Below, in pieces: positions 1-8,480 of a DNA stretch of 64,000 nt (its first letter is position 1; the number at the start of each line of letters is the position of its first letter). Made by a program: the position numbers and the translations under genes. The notes beneath the pieces are model-generated. The model did no database searches, had not been told where the DNA came from, and saw only the letters and a program-made list of their open reading frames with translations. The DNA is from Streptomyces sp. NBC_00094 (GTDB lineage Bacteria > Actinomycetota > Actinomycetes > Streptomycetales > Streptomycetaceae): NCBI RefSeq assembly GCF_026343125.1, contig NZ_JAPEMB010000001.1, positions 7,879,501 through 7,943,500 on the forward strand, read 5' to 3'.

Positions 1-3000
1 GCACACCCCCGAGGCCTTCCCGACCACCGGGCGCACGGCCGGACAGCGCACCCCCGCCCCTGGCACGCACGCCGCCGGCACGCACGCCGTGGGAACCCCC
101 GGCGCCCGAACCCCCGTCGCGCCGCGGGGCGGCCGCGCCACGCGACACGGTCTGCGTCCCCGTACGGTCCGCGCCAAGATCGTCTCGCTCCTGATGGTCC
201 CCGTCGTCTCGCTCCTCGCCCTGTGGGGCTTCGCCACCGTCACCACCGCCCAGGACGTCGCGCGGCTCCGGCAGCTCCAGCGCGTCGACGCCGAGATCCG
301 GGAACCCGTGACGGCCGCGATCGACGCGCTCCAGGCCGAGCGGCGCGCCGCCGTACGCCAGGTCGCGGCGCCCGGCACCGCCCGTACCGCCGAACTCAAG
401 GACCGGATACGGCGCACGGACGCGGCCCTCGACCGCCTCCGGCTCGACGGCGAGCACACCGTCGGCGACACCGGCGACCTGCCCGGCGACGTCCCCGAAC
501 GGGTGGGCGCCTTCGTCGGCACTGTCGAAGGCCTCGCCCGGCTCCGCACCGCCGCCGTCGACGGGCGCGCCGACGGGGACCAGGTGTACGAGGAGTACAC
601 CGCCGCCGTCTCCGCGGGCTTCGCCGTCGGCGGCTCCCTCACCGGCATCCAGGACCCCCAGCAGGGGTCCGACGCGCGCGTGCTCCTCGAATTCGGCCGC
701 GCCGGCGAGATGCTGTCCCGCGAGGACGCCCTCCTCGGCTCCGCCCACCTCACCGGACGGCTCACCCCGGAGCGGCTCCGCGCCTTCGCCGGGGCCGTCG
801 AGACCCGGCGTACCCTCATCGCCTCGGCAACCGTCGACCTGCCCGCCGACGCCCGTGCGGCCTGGGACCGGCTCGCGGCGGGCCGCGACCACACCCTCCT
901 CGTCCGCGCCGAGGACCGCGTCCTCGCCGCCGCGGCCGGCCGGCCCGCCGCCCAGGCGGTCACCTCCGCCGAGTGGGACGACACGTCGGCCGCCGTACGG
1001 AGCGGACTCACCGCGATCGAGACCGACGCGCGCGGCGCCGCGGCCGACCGCGCCGATCCCTTCGCGGGCGGCGTCCTCAGCATGGGCGGCGCCGCGGTGC
1101 TGCTCGGCCTCGCCGCCGTCGCCGCCTCCCTCGTCATCTCCGTCCGCATCGGCCGCGGCCTCGTCGTCGAACTCGTCAGCCTGCGCAACACCGCCCTCGG
1201 GATCGCGCGCCGCAAACTCCCCGCCGCCATGCGCCGGCTCCGCGCCGGCGAGGAGATCGACGTCCAGGCCGAAGCGCCGCCGGGGCCCGACTCCCAGGAC
1301 GAGATCGGCCAGGTCGGCGAGGCCCTCACCACCGTGCACCGCGCGGCCCTCTCCGCCGCCGTCGAACGCGCCGAACTCGCCAGCGGCATCTCCGGCGTCT
1401 TCGTCAACCTCGCCCGCCGCAGCCAGGTCCTCGTCCACCGCCAGCTCAACCTCCTGGACAGCATGGAGCGGCGCGCCGACGACCCCAACGAACTCGGCGA
1501 CCTCTTCCGGCTCGACCACCTCACCACCCGGATGCGTCGCCACGCCGAGAGCCTGATCATTCTTTCCGGCGCCGCTCCCGGCCGTGCCTGGCGGATGCCC
1601 GTCCCTCTCACCAACGTCGTCCGCGCCGCCGTCTCCGAGATCGAGGACTACGCGCGCGTGGAGGTGCGCCGGTTGCCCGAGACGGCCGTCGTCGGTGGCG
1701 CCGTCGCCGACCTCACCCACCTCCTCGCCGAACTCATCGAGAACGCCGCGCAGTTCTCTCCGCCCCACACGAAGGTGCGCGTCAGCGGCGAACCCGTCGG
1801 CAACGGATACGCCCTGGAGATCGAGGACCGCGGGCTCGGCATGGGCAAGGAGACGCTCGCCGAGGCCAACGCCCGCATCGCCCAGTCCGAGGCCCTCGAC
1901 CTTTTCGACAGCGACCGGCTCGGCCTCTTCGTGGTCAGCAGGCTCTCGTCCCGCCACGACATCAAGGTCCAGCTGCGGACCTCGCCGTACGGCGGCACGA
2001 CGGCCGTCGTGCTGCTGCCGACCGACGTCCTCCAGGGCGCGCTGCCGCCCGGGCGTGGCACGCAGGCGTCCACCGGGCCGGGCGCGGACGGCGCGCAGTC
2101 CGGCACTCCGGCCGCGAACCCCGGGCCCCAGCGGGCTCCGGCCGACGTGTCCCGTGGTCGTGACCCTCGGAGCGGTGACTCCCGTGGCGGTGACCCCCGT
2201 ACGGACGCGTCGCGTTCGGGCGACCCGCGTGTGGGTGGCGCCGTCGCGGGCGCCGCGCGCGCCGCTCGGGAACACGAGGAGGCCCAGCGCGCGGAGGCTC
2301 GCCGCTTCGGCCGCCCGCAGGGCCCCCGCACACCGACGCCGACCCTGCCCCTCGGCCCCACCGCGGCACCCCGGAGCACCACCCCCCAGCAGCAGGCCGG
2401 CCCGCAGCCCCTGAGCAGGCCCCAGCCGACGGACCGCCCCCGACCGCAGTCCCTGCCGCGCCCGACGGTGGTGCCCGCCCTCGCGGCGGGTCCGGAGCAG
2501 GGGCCTCCGCCGCCCGGGGTCACCGCGTTGCGCCCGCGCGGCGCCTCCGTACCGACCTCGACCTCGGCCACGCCGCCTCCGGCACAGGCGGTGCCGACGC
2601 CCCCACCGGCGGCGCCCGTGGCGCCGACTCCGCCGCGGCCACGGACACCGGCTCCCGCGCAGCCGCCCACGACTCCGGCGGCAGGTGCGGGCCCGTACGG
2701 CCCGTACGGGAACCCCGGCGGCCACGGCGATCACGGCGATCACAGCGATCACGGCGGCCATGGTGATCACGGCGATCCGGAAGGCGACCTGCCGCGCCGC
2801 GTACGGCAGGCGAGCCTCGTCCCACAGCTGCGCGAGGCTCCGGTGCCGGACCCCGTGTCCGTACCGGCGGCACCCGGCGCGGACGCCCGTACCCCGGAAC
2901 AGGTCCGGGACCGGATGGCGGCCTACCGGGACGGCTGGCAGCGCGGGGGCGGACCCGCCCCCGGCAGCAGGCGCCCCCTCGGGGCCGGCTTCGACGGCGT

Positions 3001-3082
3001 TCCCCGCCACGCCGCGCACCACGAGCCCCACCACGACCTTGACGACCCCCTGGCCCCCCGCTTCGAAGGAGACGACGCATGA
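1..3082 (+). CDS. cvnA: Conservon sensor histidine kinase CvnA (5' end outside window)
   Basis: Membrane sensor kinase of a conservon, the four-gene unit in which CvnA-D form a membrane complex resembling a eukaryotic G-protein-coupled receptor. Numbering from GTG 89: TM segment about 31-50, an extracytoplasmic nitrate/nitrite-sensor (NIT) like helical domain 60-320, second TM 327-355, HAMP-like linker, helical dimerisation region 440-495, and a HATPase domain with N-box (ELIENAAQFSPP, about 550) and G-box (EDRGLGMG, about 579). From about residue 660 the protein is a long Pro/Arg-rich tail with a Gly-His-Asp repeat at 2719-2790. The frame is open to the window edge and GTG 89 has no Shine-Dalgarno, so I think the gene starts upstream of the window; 89 is the only start codon visible in this frame. 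It overlaps cvnB by 4 bases, implying translational coupling. Confidence 0.9.
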   Translation, partial: HTPEAFPTTGRTAGQRTPAPGTHAAGTHAVGTPGARTPVAPRGGRATRHGLRPRTVRAKIVSLLMVPVVSLLALWGFATVTTAQDVARLRQLQRVDAEIREPVTAAIDALQAERRAAVRQVAAPGTARTAELKDRIRRTDAALDRLRLDGEHTVGDTGDLPGDVPERVGAFVGTVEGLARLRTAAVDGRADGDQVYEEYTAAVSAGFAVGGSLTGIQDPQQGSDARVLLEFGRAGEMLSREDALLGSAHLTGRLTPERLRAFAGAVETRRTLIASATVDLPADARAAWDRLAAGRDHTLLVRAEDRVLAAAAGRPAAQAVTSAEWDDTSAAVRSGLTAIETDARGAAADRADPFAGGVLSMGGAAVLLGLAAVAASLVISVRIGRGLVVELVSLRNTALGIARRKLPAAMRRLRAGEEIDVQAEAPPGPDSQDEIGQVGEALTTVHRAALSAAVERAELASGISGVFVNLARRSQVLVHRQLNLLDSMERRADDPNELGDLFRLDHLTTRMRRHAESLIILSGAAPGRAWRMPVPLTNVVRAAVSEIEDYARVEVRRLPETAVVGGAVADLTHLLAELIENAAQFSPPHTKVRVSGEPVGNGYALEIEDRGLGMGKETLAEANARIAQSEALDLFDSDRLGLFVVSRLSSRHDIKVQLRTSPYGGTTAVVLLPTDVLQGALPPGRGTQASTGPGADGAQSGTPAANPGPQRAPADVSRGRDPRSGDSRGGDPRTDASRSGDPRVGGAVAGAARAAREHEEAQRAEARRFGRPQGPRTPTPTLPLGPTAAPRSTTPQQQAGPQPLSRPQPTDRPRPQSLPRPTVVPALAAGPEQGPPPPGVTALRPRGASVPTSTSATPPPAQAVPTPPPAAPVAPTPPRPRTPAPAQPPTTPAAGAGPYGPYGNPGGHGDHGDHSDHGGHGDHGDPEGDLPRRVRQASLVPQLREAPVPDPVSVPAAPGADARTPEQVRDRMAAYRDGWQRGGGPAPGSRRPLGAGFDGVPRHAAHHEPHHDLDDPLAPRFEGDDA

Positions 3083-3513
3083 TCGACCACGAGAGGATCT
3101 CCCCTCACCGGTCCGGTGAACTCGACTGGCTCCTCGACGACCTCGTCATGCGGGTCCGCGAGGTCCGCCACACCGTGGTGCTCTCCAACGACGGACTCGC
3201 CGTCGGCTCCTCCAGCGGACTCAGCCGGGAGGACGCCGAGCACCTCGCCGCCATCGCCTCGGGCTTCAACAGCCTCGCCAAGGGCGCGGGACGGCAGTTC
3301 CACACCGGAGGCGTCCGCCAGACGATGGTCGAGATGGACGACGGCTTCCTCTTCGTCGCCGCGGCGGGGGACGGCTCCTGTCTCGCCGTCCTCAGCTCGG
3401 TGAGTGCCGACATCGGACTCATCGCCTACGAGATGGCCCGCCTCGTCAAGCGCGTCGGCGAGCACCTGCACACTCCGCCGCGGCTCACGGTGACCCCGCC
3501 GGCCGCAGGCTGA
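3079..3513 (+). CDS. cvnB: Conservon roadblock/LC7 protein CvnB
   Basis: A 144-residue roadblock/LC7 protein, the family that acts as a GTPase-activating or scaffold partner of small GTPases (MglB type). Sequence hallmarks are LDWLLDDLVMRVREVRHTVVLSNDGL at the N terminus (residues 14-39 region) followed by SSGLSREDAEHLAAIASG, and a C-terminal helix ending in VKRVGEHL. It starts with ATGA overlapping the cvnA stop, lies 13 bases before cvnC, and its place as second gene of a kinase-roadblock-DUF742-GTPase set identifies it as CvnB. In known conservons it binds CvnA and CvnD at the membrane; that role here is inferred. Confidence 0.93.
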   Translation: MIDHERISPHRSGELDWLLDDLVMRVREVRHTVVLSNDGLAVGSSSGLSREDAEHLAAIASGFNSLAKGAGRQFHTGGVRQTMVEMDDGFLFVAAAGDGSCLAVLSSVSADIGLIAYEMARLVKRVGEHLHTPPRLTVTPPAAG

Positions 3514-3526
3514 CTCGGAGAACCCC

Positions 3527-3943
3527 ATGAACGAGGACAGCACCGGCGGCGGCCCGTCCGCGCCGGGCAGTCAGTGGTACGACGCCGACGCCGGGCCGCT
3601 CGTACGTCCGTACGCGATGACCGGCGGGCGGACCCGACCGGGGCCCAGCAACGTACGGTTCGACCTCATCGCCCTCGTCATCGTCGACGACGATCCGCCC
3701 GGCGCCGCCGAGGAGAGCCTCCTCGGCCCCGAACACCGCTCCCTGCTCGCCCTGTGCCGGGCCGAGACGCAGTCGGTGGCCGAGCTCGCCGCCGACGCCG
3801 ACCTGCCCGTCGGCGTCGTCCGGGTCCTCCTCGGCGACCTCCTCGAATCGGGCTTCGTCCGCGTCAGCAGGCCCGTACCCCCCGCACAGCTCCCCGACGA
3901 AAGAATCCTGAGGGAAGTCATCGATGGCCTACGAGCGCTCTGA
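3527..3943 (+). CDS. cvnC: Conservon DUF742 protein CvnC
   Basis: A 138-residue DUF742 protein. It carries the family features: a charged N-terminal part with WYDADAGPLVRPYAMTGGRT, then LCRAETQSVAELAADADLPV, a winged-helix-like segment, and the closing LLESGFVRVSRP. It overlaps the start of cvnD by 20 bases, so the two are very likely translated in a coupled way. The biochemical role of CvnC is not well established; it is part of the conservon complex with the kinase, roadblock protein and GTPase. Confidence 0.93.
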   Translation: MNEDSTGGGPSAPGSQWYDADAGPLVRPYAMTGGRTRPGPSNVRFDLIALVIVDDDPPGAAEESLLGPEHRSLLALCRAETQSVAELAADADLPVGVVRVLLGDLLESGFVRVSRPVPPAQLPDERILREVIDGLRAL

Positions 3944-4553
3944 GAGCACCGGCACCGGCACCGGAGTGGGCGACGGCGCGGACACCACCGCCCTCGCCCT
4001 GAAGATCCTGGTCGCGGGAGGATTCGGTGTGGGCAAGACCACCCTGGTCGGCGCCGTCAGCGAGATCCGGCCCCTGCGCACCGAGGAACGACTCAGCCGC
4101 GCCGGCGAACTCGTCGACGACACCGGCGGAGTCGACCAGAAGACCACCACGACCGTCGCCATGGACTTCGGCCGCATCACGATCCGCTCCGGGCTCTCCC
4201 TCTACCTCTTCGGTACCCCCGGGCAGGACCGGTTCTGGTTCCTGTGGGACGAGCTCTCGCAGGGCGCCCTGGGGGCCGTCGTGCTCGCCGACACCCGGCG
4301 CCTCGAGGACTGCTTCCCCGCCGTCGACTACTTCGAGCACCGGAAGATCCCCTTCGTCGTGGCCGTCAACTGCTTCACGGGCGCCCGTACCTACGGCGCG
4401 CACGAGGTCTCCCGCGCGCTCGACCTGGACCGGGGCACGCCCGTGGTGCTGTGTGACGCGCGCGACCGCGACTCCGGCAAGGAGGTGCTCATCCGGCTCG
4501 TCGAGTACGCCGGGCGGATGCACACCGCCCGGCTCCTCGACAGCGTCGGCTGA
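3924..4553 (+). CDS. cvnD: Conservon small GTPase CvnD
   Basis: A 209-residue P-loop GTPase of the MglA/conservon type. Walker A is GGFGVGKTTLVG (about residues 32-43), the switch region includes the DFGRI stretch after TTTVAMDF, and LFGTPGQDRFWF is the G3 motif. It is the effector GTPase of the conservon, expected to cycle with CvnB as regulator and CvnA as sensor. Start ATG 3924 lies inside the end of cvnC. The next gene is convergent and its stop is only 14 bases away, with no hairpin in between, so transcription probably terminates inside the neighbour. Confidence 0.94.
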   Translation: MAYERSESTGTGTGVGDGADTTALALKILVAGGFGVGKTTLVGAVSEIRPLRTEERLSRAGELVDDTGGVDQKTTTTVAMDFGRITIRSGLSLYLFGTPGQDRFWFLWDELSQGALGAVVLADTRRLEDCFPAVDYFEHRKIPFVVAVNCFTGARTYGAHEVSRALDLDRGTPVVLCDARDRDSGKEVLIRLVEYAGRMHTARLLDSVG

Positions 4554-4567
4554 GAGCGCGGCCCCGC

Positions 4568-4993
4568 TCAGTCGGAGACGCCGCCCTGGGCGATCACCTT
4601 GTCGATCCGTACCCGGACGAGGAGTTCGCCCGGGACCCCGTTGCGGTCGCCGAACTCCTCCGCCCGCTCCTCGCCCATGTAGCGGGCGCCGAGACGGGCG
4701 GCCCAGTGGCGCAACTCCAGTGGGTCCTCGCTGAGTCGGGCGCGGCCGGTCAGGGTGACGAAGGCGAACGGCGGGGTGTCGTCGTCGACGCACAGCGACA
4801 CCCGCCCGTCCCGGGCGAGATTGCGGCCCTTCACGGTGTCCTTGCCCGTGTTGAACACGAAGTCGTCGCCGTCGAGCAGGAACCAGACGGGCGCGACGTG
4901 GGGAGAACCGTCGTCACGGACGGTCGCCAGCTTGCCGGTGCGCGTCCCCGCGGACACGAAGGTCCGCCACTGATCCTCGGTCATTCTCGTCAT
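4568..4993 (-). CDS. PPOX-class F420-dependent oxidoreductase-like protein
   Basis: Pyridoxamine 5'-phosphate oxidase-fold (split beta-barrel) protein of the TIGR03618 type, 141 aa from the chosen ATG. The fold signature is KLATVRDDGSPHVAPVWFLLDGD, then FNTGKDTVKGRNLARDGRVSL and a C-terminal LVRVRIDKV strand. Actinobacterial members usually bind F420 or a flavin; the substrate cannot be read from the sequence. Two other in-frame ATGs (5023 and 5002) exist; I chose 4993 because GGGAG lies just before it. The gene is convergent with cvnD and stands upstream of, and divergent from, the orphan roadblock gene. Confidence 0.8.
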   Translation of the reverse strand: MTRMTEDQWRTFVSAGTRTGKLATVRDDGSPHVAPVWFLLDGDDFVFNTGKDTVKGRNLARDGRVSLCVDDDTPPFAFVTLTGRARLSEDPLELRHWAARLGARYMGEERAEEFGDRNGVPGELLVRVRIDKVIAQGGVSD

Positions 4994-5150
4994 GGCTCCC
5001 ATCTTGCCGGGCGCTTCGGACATCGTGCGGCACGCGCGGGCGAGGTGCGGTGCTTGCCCTGTTCACGACAGTGCGTAAGGCTTGCGACGACACGCGGACC
5101 CGACGACTTGCGGGTCGACCGCGACGCACCACCAAGGGGGAGGGCCACAC

Positions 5151-5564
5151 ATGGCACTGGACAAGGGACTGGACTGGCTTCTCGACGATCTGACCCAGCG
5201 GGTCGGGTTCATACGGCACGCGCTGGTGCTGTCGAACGACGGTCTGGTGACGGGGGCGAGCAGCGGTCTCGCGCGCGAGGACGCCGAACACCTCGCGGCC
5301 GTCTCCTCAGGGCTGCACAGCCTGGCCAGGGGCTCGGGCCGGCACTTCCGGGCCGGCAGGGCCCGGCAGACGATGGTCGAGTTCGACGAGGCGCTCCTCT
5401 TCGTGACGGCGGCGGGCGAGGGCAGCTGCCTGTGCGTCCTCAGCGCGGCCGAGGCGGACGTCGGCCAGGTGGCGTACGAGATGACGCTGCTGGTCAACCG
5501 CGTCGGCGAGCACCTCGGCGTGGCGGCACGCCAGCCGGGCCGCCCGGGCGGCAGCGCACTCTGA
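5151..5564 (+). CDS. Orphan roadblock/LC7 domain protein
   Basis: A 137-residue second roadblock/LC7 protein closely resembling CvnB: LDWLLDDLTQRVGFIRHALVLSNDGL then SSGLAREDAEHLAAVSSGLHSLARG and NRVGEHLG near the C terminus. The start is ATG 5151, preceded by a strong purine run (GGGGGAGG). It is separated from the conservon by the PPOX gene and has no GTPase or kinase of its own, so it may serve the nearby Cvn complex as an alternative partner or act alone; this is inference. The same GGGGGAGGGCCAC leader precedes the next gene. Confidence 0.88.
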   Translation: MALDKGLDWLLDDLTQRVGFIRHALVLSNDGLVTGASSGLAREDAEHLAAVSSGLHSLARGSGRHFRAGRARQTMVEFDEALLFVTAAGEGSCLCVLSAAEADVGQVAYEMTLLVNRVGEHLGVAARQPGRPGGSAL

Positions 5565-5571
5565 CGGAGCG

Positions 5572-5594
5572 TTGTCCACAGGGCGCTGTCCACA
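5572..5594 (+). promoter_or_regulatory. Pair of DnaA-box-like sequences
   Basis: TTGTCCACA (5572-5580) and CTGTCCACA (5586-5594) stand in direct orientation 14 bases apart in the gap before the DUF6397 gene. They fit the Streptomyces DnaA-box form TTGTCCACA. Two boxes suggest a DnaA binding site rather than an origin. Confidence 0.4.
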
Positions 5595-5684
5595 GCCCGC
5601 ACGGATGTCGTCACTCTGCGTTACGGTCCTTCTTGTCGGATGACGAGAACGAGGGACCACGGACGTACGGGGGAGGGCCACGTG

Positions 5685-6725
5685 ATGGCGGTGGACGAAG
5701 GCGCGCGCACGGTGACACCGGGCCAGGCGGCGGAAGAGCTGGAGCTGAGGCGCGGTGAGTTCCGGCTCGCGACGCAGCTGGGCCTGGTGAGGACGGTGCC
5801 GGTGGGCGAGGGGGAGCGGCGGCGGGTCGAGCGGACGGAGATCGACCGCCTCAGGGCCGCGCCGGACTTCCCCGAGGGCCTGCGTGAACGGGTGCGGGCG
5901 GTGGGCACCCGGGAGGCAGCCGCGCTGCTCTCGGTGCCCCAGGACCGGTTCACACGGCTGGCCAGGACGGGGCATCTCAGTCCGGTGCGGTTCTACCTGA
6001 ACCGCTACCGGGCCGTCGTCTGGATGTATCTGGCGGCGGAGGTCTCCGAGTTCGCCCTCACTCACCCCGCGCTGCTCGCCGGACGGCTGCCCCAGGACGT
6101 ACGCGAACGGCTCGACGCGCACGAGGACGCGCGGCCCAGGAACTGGCGGATGCGTCGGCTGGGACTGCTGCTCCGCGCCACCGACGACCCCTGGGTGCGG
6201 GCGGCCGCGATCGCCTCGATGCTCGACCCCGTCCACCTGGCGGAGGTCGTCGGCGATCCGTACGAGCGCGCCCACCTCGACCGGTTGCGCCCACTGCCGC
6301 AGCCCGCTCACGCGGTGTCGCCGGCCGCGCGGGAGGTCACCGACCGGCTCGCGCGGGCCGACGAGCCCGACGAAGTCCTCTGGCACCGGATGAGCCTGGC
6401 CCTCGCCCTGGAGGAGGCACGCGCGGACCGTCCGGCCCCGCGCCCGGGCGAGCCCCGGGCCCGCGTGCCGCTGCCACCGGCACGGTCGAGGCCGCCGCTG
6501 ATCGCGCCACTACCTTCGACCCTCGGCGCCCCGGACGCGCCGGACACTCCTGGTGTGCCGGGCGTACGGCTGCCGGCGGTGCGTCCCCTGGTGGTGCGCC
6601 CGGCGGCGGTCGTCCCTCCGCGAGACGTTCCCGGACGCCCCCGCCTGCTCGACCGGCTCCTACGTCGTAAGGCGGCCGGTGCCGCGCGGGTCAGGGGAGG
6701 GAGGCGTCGAGCGGCCTGGCCGTGA
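5685..6725 (+). CDS. DUF6397-type protein with helix-turn-helix-like repeats
   Basis: A 346-residue protein I place in the DUF6397 family by its start (VTPGQAAEELELRRGEFRLA) and by the repeat of this arrangement at VGTREAAALLSVPQDRFTRLA. Both stretches look like MerR/excisionase-type helix-turn-helix units that test a helix and read DNA or RNA, followed by a helical middle part and a Pro/Arg-rich basic tail after about residue 250. Function is unknown; a DNA-binding role is inference. I chose ATG 5685, with GGGGGAGG about 9 bases upstream; GTG 5682 is the alternative. The two DnaA-like boxes lie about 90 bases upstream. Confidence 0.7.
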   Translation: MAVDEGARTVTPGQAAEELELRRGEFRLATQLGLVRTVPVGEGERRRVERTEIDRLRAAPDFPEGLRERVRAVGTREAAALLSVPQDRFTRLARTGHLSPVRFYLNRYRAVVWMYLAAEVSEFALTHPALLAGRLPQDVRERLDAHEDARPRNWRMRRLGLLLRATDDPWVRAAAIASMLDPVHLAEVVGDPYERAHLDRLRPLPQPAHAVSPAAREVTDRLARADEPDEVLWHRMSLALALEEARADRPAPRPGEPRARVPLPPARSRPPLIAPLPSTLGAPDAPDTPGVPGVRLPAVRPLVVRPAAVVPPRDVPGRPRLLDRLLRRKAAGAARVRGGRRRAAWP

Positions 6726-6817
6726 TGGCTCGGCGCGCGCTGGGGTCGGCATGCGCTGGGGTCGGCGTGCGGCGCGGTCGGCGTGCGGCGGAGAGGGGGT
6801 GTGGGGAGGATGGGCCC

Positions 6818-8365
6818 ATGCTGCTCTCCCGTGTCGCGGAGGTGTCCCGTGAGGTCGCCGCCACCTCCGCGCGCTCCCGCAAGACCGGCCTGCTGGCCGA
6901 GCTCTTCGCGGAGGCCGTGCCCGAGGAGAGCCCCCTCGTCATCGCCTATCTCTCGGGTCGGCTTCCGCAGGGGAGGATCGGCGTCGGGTGGAGCGTCCTC
7001 AAGAACGTCGTGCCGCCGGCCGTCCCGCCCGCAGAGGTGCCCGCCCTCACGCTCGCGCGTGTCGACGCCGCACTCGACGAGCTCGCCGCCGTCTCCGGAG
7101 CGGGCGCCCGGGCGGAACGGGACCGGCAGGTCCGCGCGCTGTTCGCCGCCGCCACCCGCGACGAACAGGAGCTCCTGCTCCGGCTCCTTTCCGGGGACGT
7201 CCGGCAAGGGGCCCTCGACGCCGTCGCCCTGGAAGGCGTCGCCAAGGCCGCCACCGTGCCCGCCGCCGACCTGCGCCGCGCCGTCATGCTCGAAGGCTCG
7301 CTGCCCCGGGTCGCGCAGGCGGTCCTGGCCCACGGGGTCACCGCCCTCGACCGGTTCACGCTACGCGTCGGCAGCCCGGTCCAGCCCATGCTCGCGCACA
7401 CCGCCGCCTCCGTCACCGAGGCGATCGCCGCCCTGGGGCCCTGCGTCGTGGAGGAGAAGCTCGACGGCATCCGGATCCAGGTGCACCGCCGCGGCGACGA
7501 CGTACGGGTCCACACCCGGTCCCTCGACGACATCACCGACCGCCTGCCCGAGGTCGTCGCGGCCACCCGCGCCGTGCCCTCCGACGCGTTCATCCTCGAC
7601 GGAGAGCTGATCGCCCTCGACCCCGGCACCGGGCGGCCCGTCTCCTTCCAGTCGATCGCCGGCCGGGTCGGCTCCCGTACCGACGTGGCCGGAGCACGGG
7701 CCGCCCTGCCGCTGACGCCCGTCTTCTTCGACGTGCTCGCCGCCGACGGCGAGAGCCTGATCGACCGGCCCGGCCGGGACCGTCACACCGTGCTCGCCCG
7801 GCTGCTCCCCGAGTCCCGGCGGATCCGCCGCCTCGTCGTCACGGAGCCGGCCGATCCCGCGCGGGTCGAGGACGCCGAGCGGTTCTTCACGGAGACCCTG
7901 GAACGAGGGCACGAAGGTGTCCTCGTCAAAGCCCTGGACGCGCCCTACGTGGCCGGCCGCCGGGGCCGCACCTGGCTGAAGGTGAAGCCCGTCCACACCC
8001 TCGACCTCGTCGTCCTCGCAGTCGAACGGGGCCACGGGCGCAGGACCGGGCTCCTCTCCAACCTCCACCTCGGTGCGCGCGGCGACGACGGCGGCTTCGT
8101 CATGCTGGGCAAGACGTTCAAGGGGCTCACCGACGAGATGCTCCGCTGGCAGACCGAGCGGCTCGGTGAACTCGCCGTGGAGGACGACGGGTTCACCGTA
8201 CGGGTGCGGCCCGAGCTGGTCGTCGAGATCGCCTACGGCGGACTCCAGCGTTCGCCCCGGTACCCGGCGGGCGTCACCCTCCGGTTCGCCCGCGTCGTAC
8301 GCCACCGCCCCGACAAGCCGGCCTCGGAGGCCGACTCCATGGCGGCGGTCACGGGCCGCGGCTGA
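6818..8365 (+). CDS. ATP-dependent DNA ligase
   Basis: A 515-residue ATP-dependent DNA ligase (LigB/LigC-like actinobacterial type), which seals nicks using an enzyme-AMP intermediate and is additional to the essential NAD-dependent LigA. The adenylation motif EKLDGIR carries the nucleotidyl lysine K214, followed by motif III-like HTRSLDDITDRLPE, ILDGELIA, EGVLVKALDAPY and the motif V WLKVKP. An N-terminal helical DNA-binding domain fills residues 1-190. A longer open frame starts at 6722 but that extension is low-complexity; ATG 6818 has GGAGGA 8 bases upstream and begins MLLSRVAEVSREVAATS as in relatives. No Ku or polymerase gene is adjacent. Confidence 0.94.
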   Translation: MLLSRVAEVSREVAATSARSRKTGLLAELFAEAVPEESPLVIAYLSGRLPQGRIGVGWSVLKNVVPPAVPPAEVPALTLARVDAALDELAAVSGAGARAERDRQVRALFAAATRDEQELLLRLLSGDVRQGALDAVALEGVAKAATVPAADLRRAVMLEGSLPRVAQAVLAHGVTALDRFTLRVGSPVQPMLAHTAASVTEAIAALGPCVVEEKLDGIRIQVHRRGDDVRVHTRSLDDITDRLPEVVAATRAVPSDAFILDGELIALDPGTGRPVSFQSIAGRVGSRTDVAGARAALPLTPVFFDVLAADGESLIDRPGRDRHTVLARLLPESRRIRRLVVTEPADPARVEDAERFFTETLERGHEGVLVKALDAPYVAGRRGRTWLKVKPVHTLDLVVLAVERGHGRRTGLLSNLHLGARGDDGGFVMLGKTFKGLTDEMLRWQTERLGELAVEDDGFTVRVRPELVVEIAYGGLQRSPRYPAGVTLRFARVVRHRPDKPASEADSMAAVTGRG

Positions 8366-8480
8366 GGGCGGGGGAGCGGGACCTCGCGGGAGGCCGCCCC
8401 GCGAGGGATGCTGGAAACGTGGCACGAGGGTGCGTGGCACGAGGGTGCGGGGCGCGACGAGCGCCGCGGGCCGCGAGGAG

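Noticed and set aside
5073..5088. GCGTAAGGCTTGCGAC at 5073 and ACGTGAGGCTTGCGAC at 35530, upstream of two genes
   Set aside because: The exact shared core AGGCTTGCGAC is 11 bases, which is expected by chance in 64 kb of GC-rich DNA; gene functions are unrelated.
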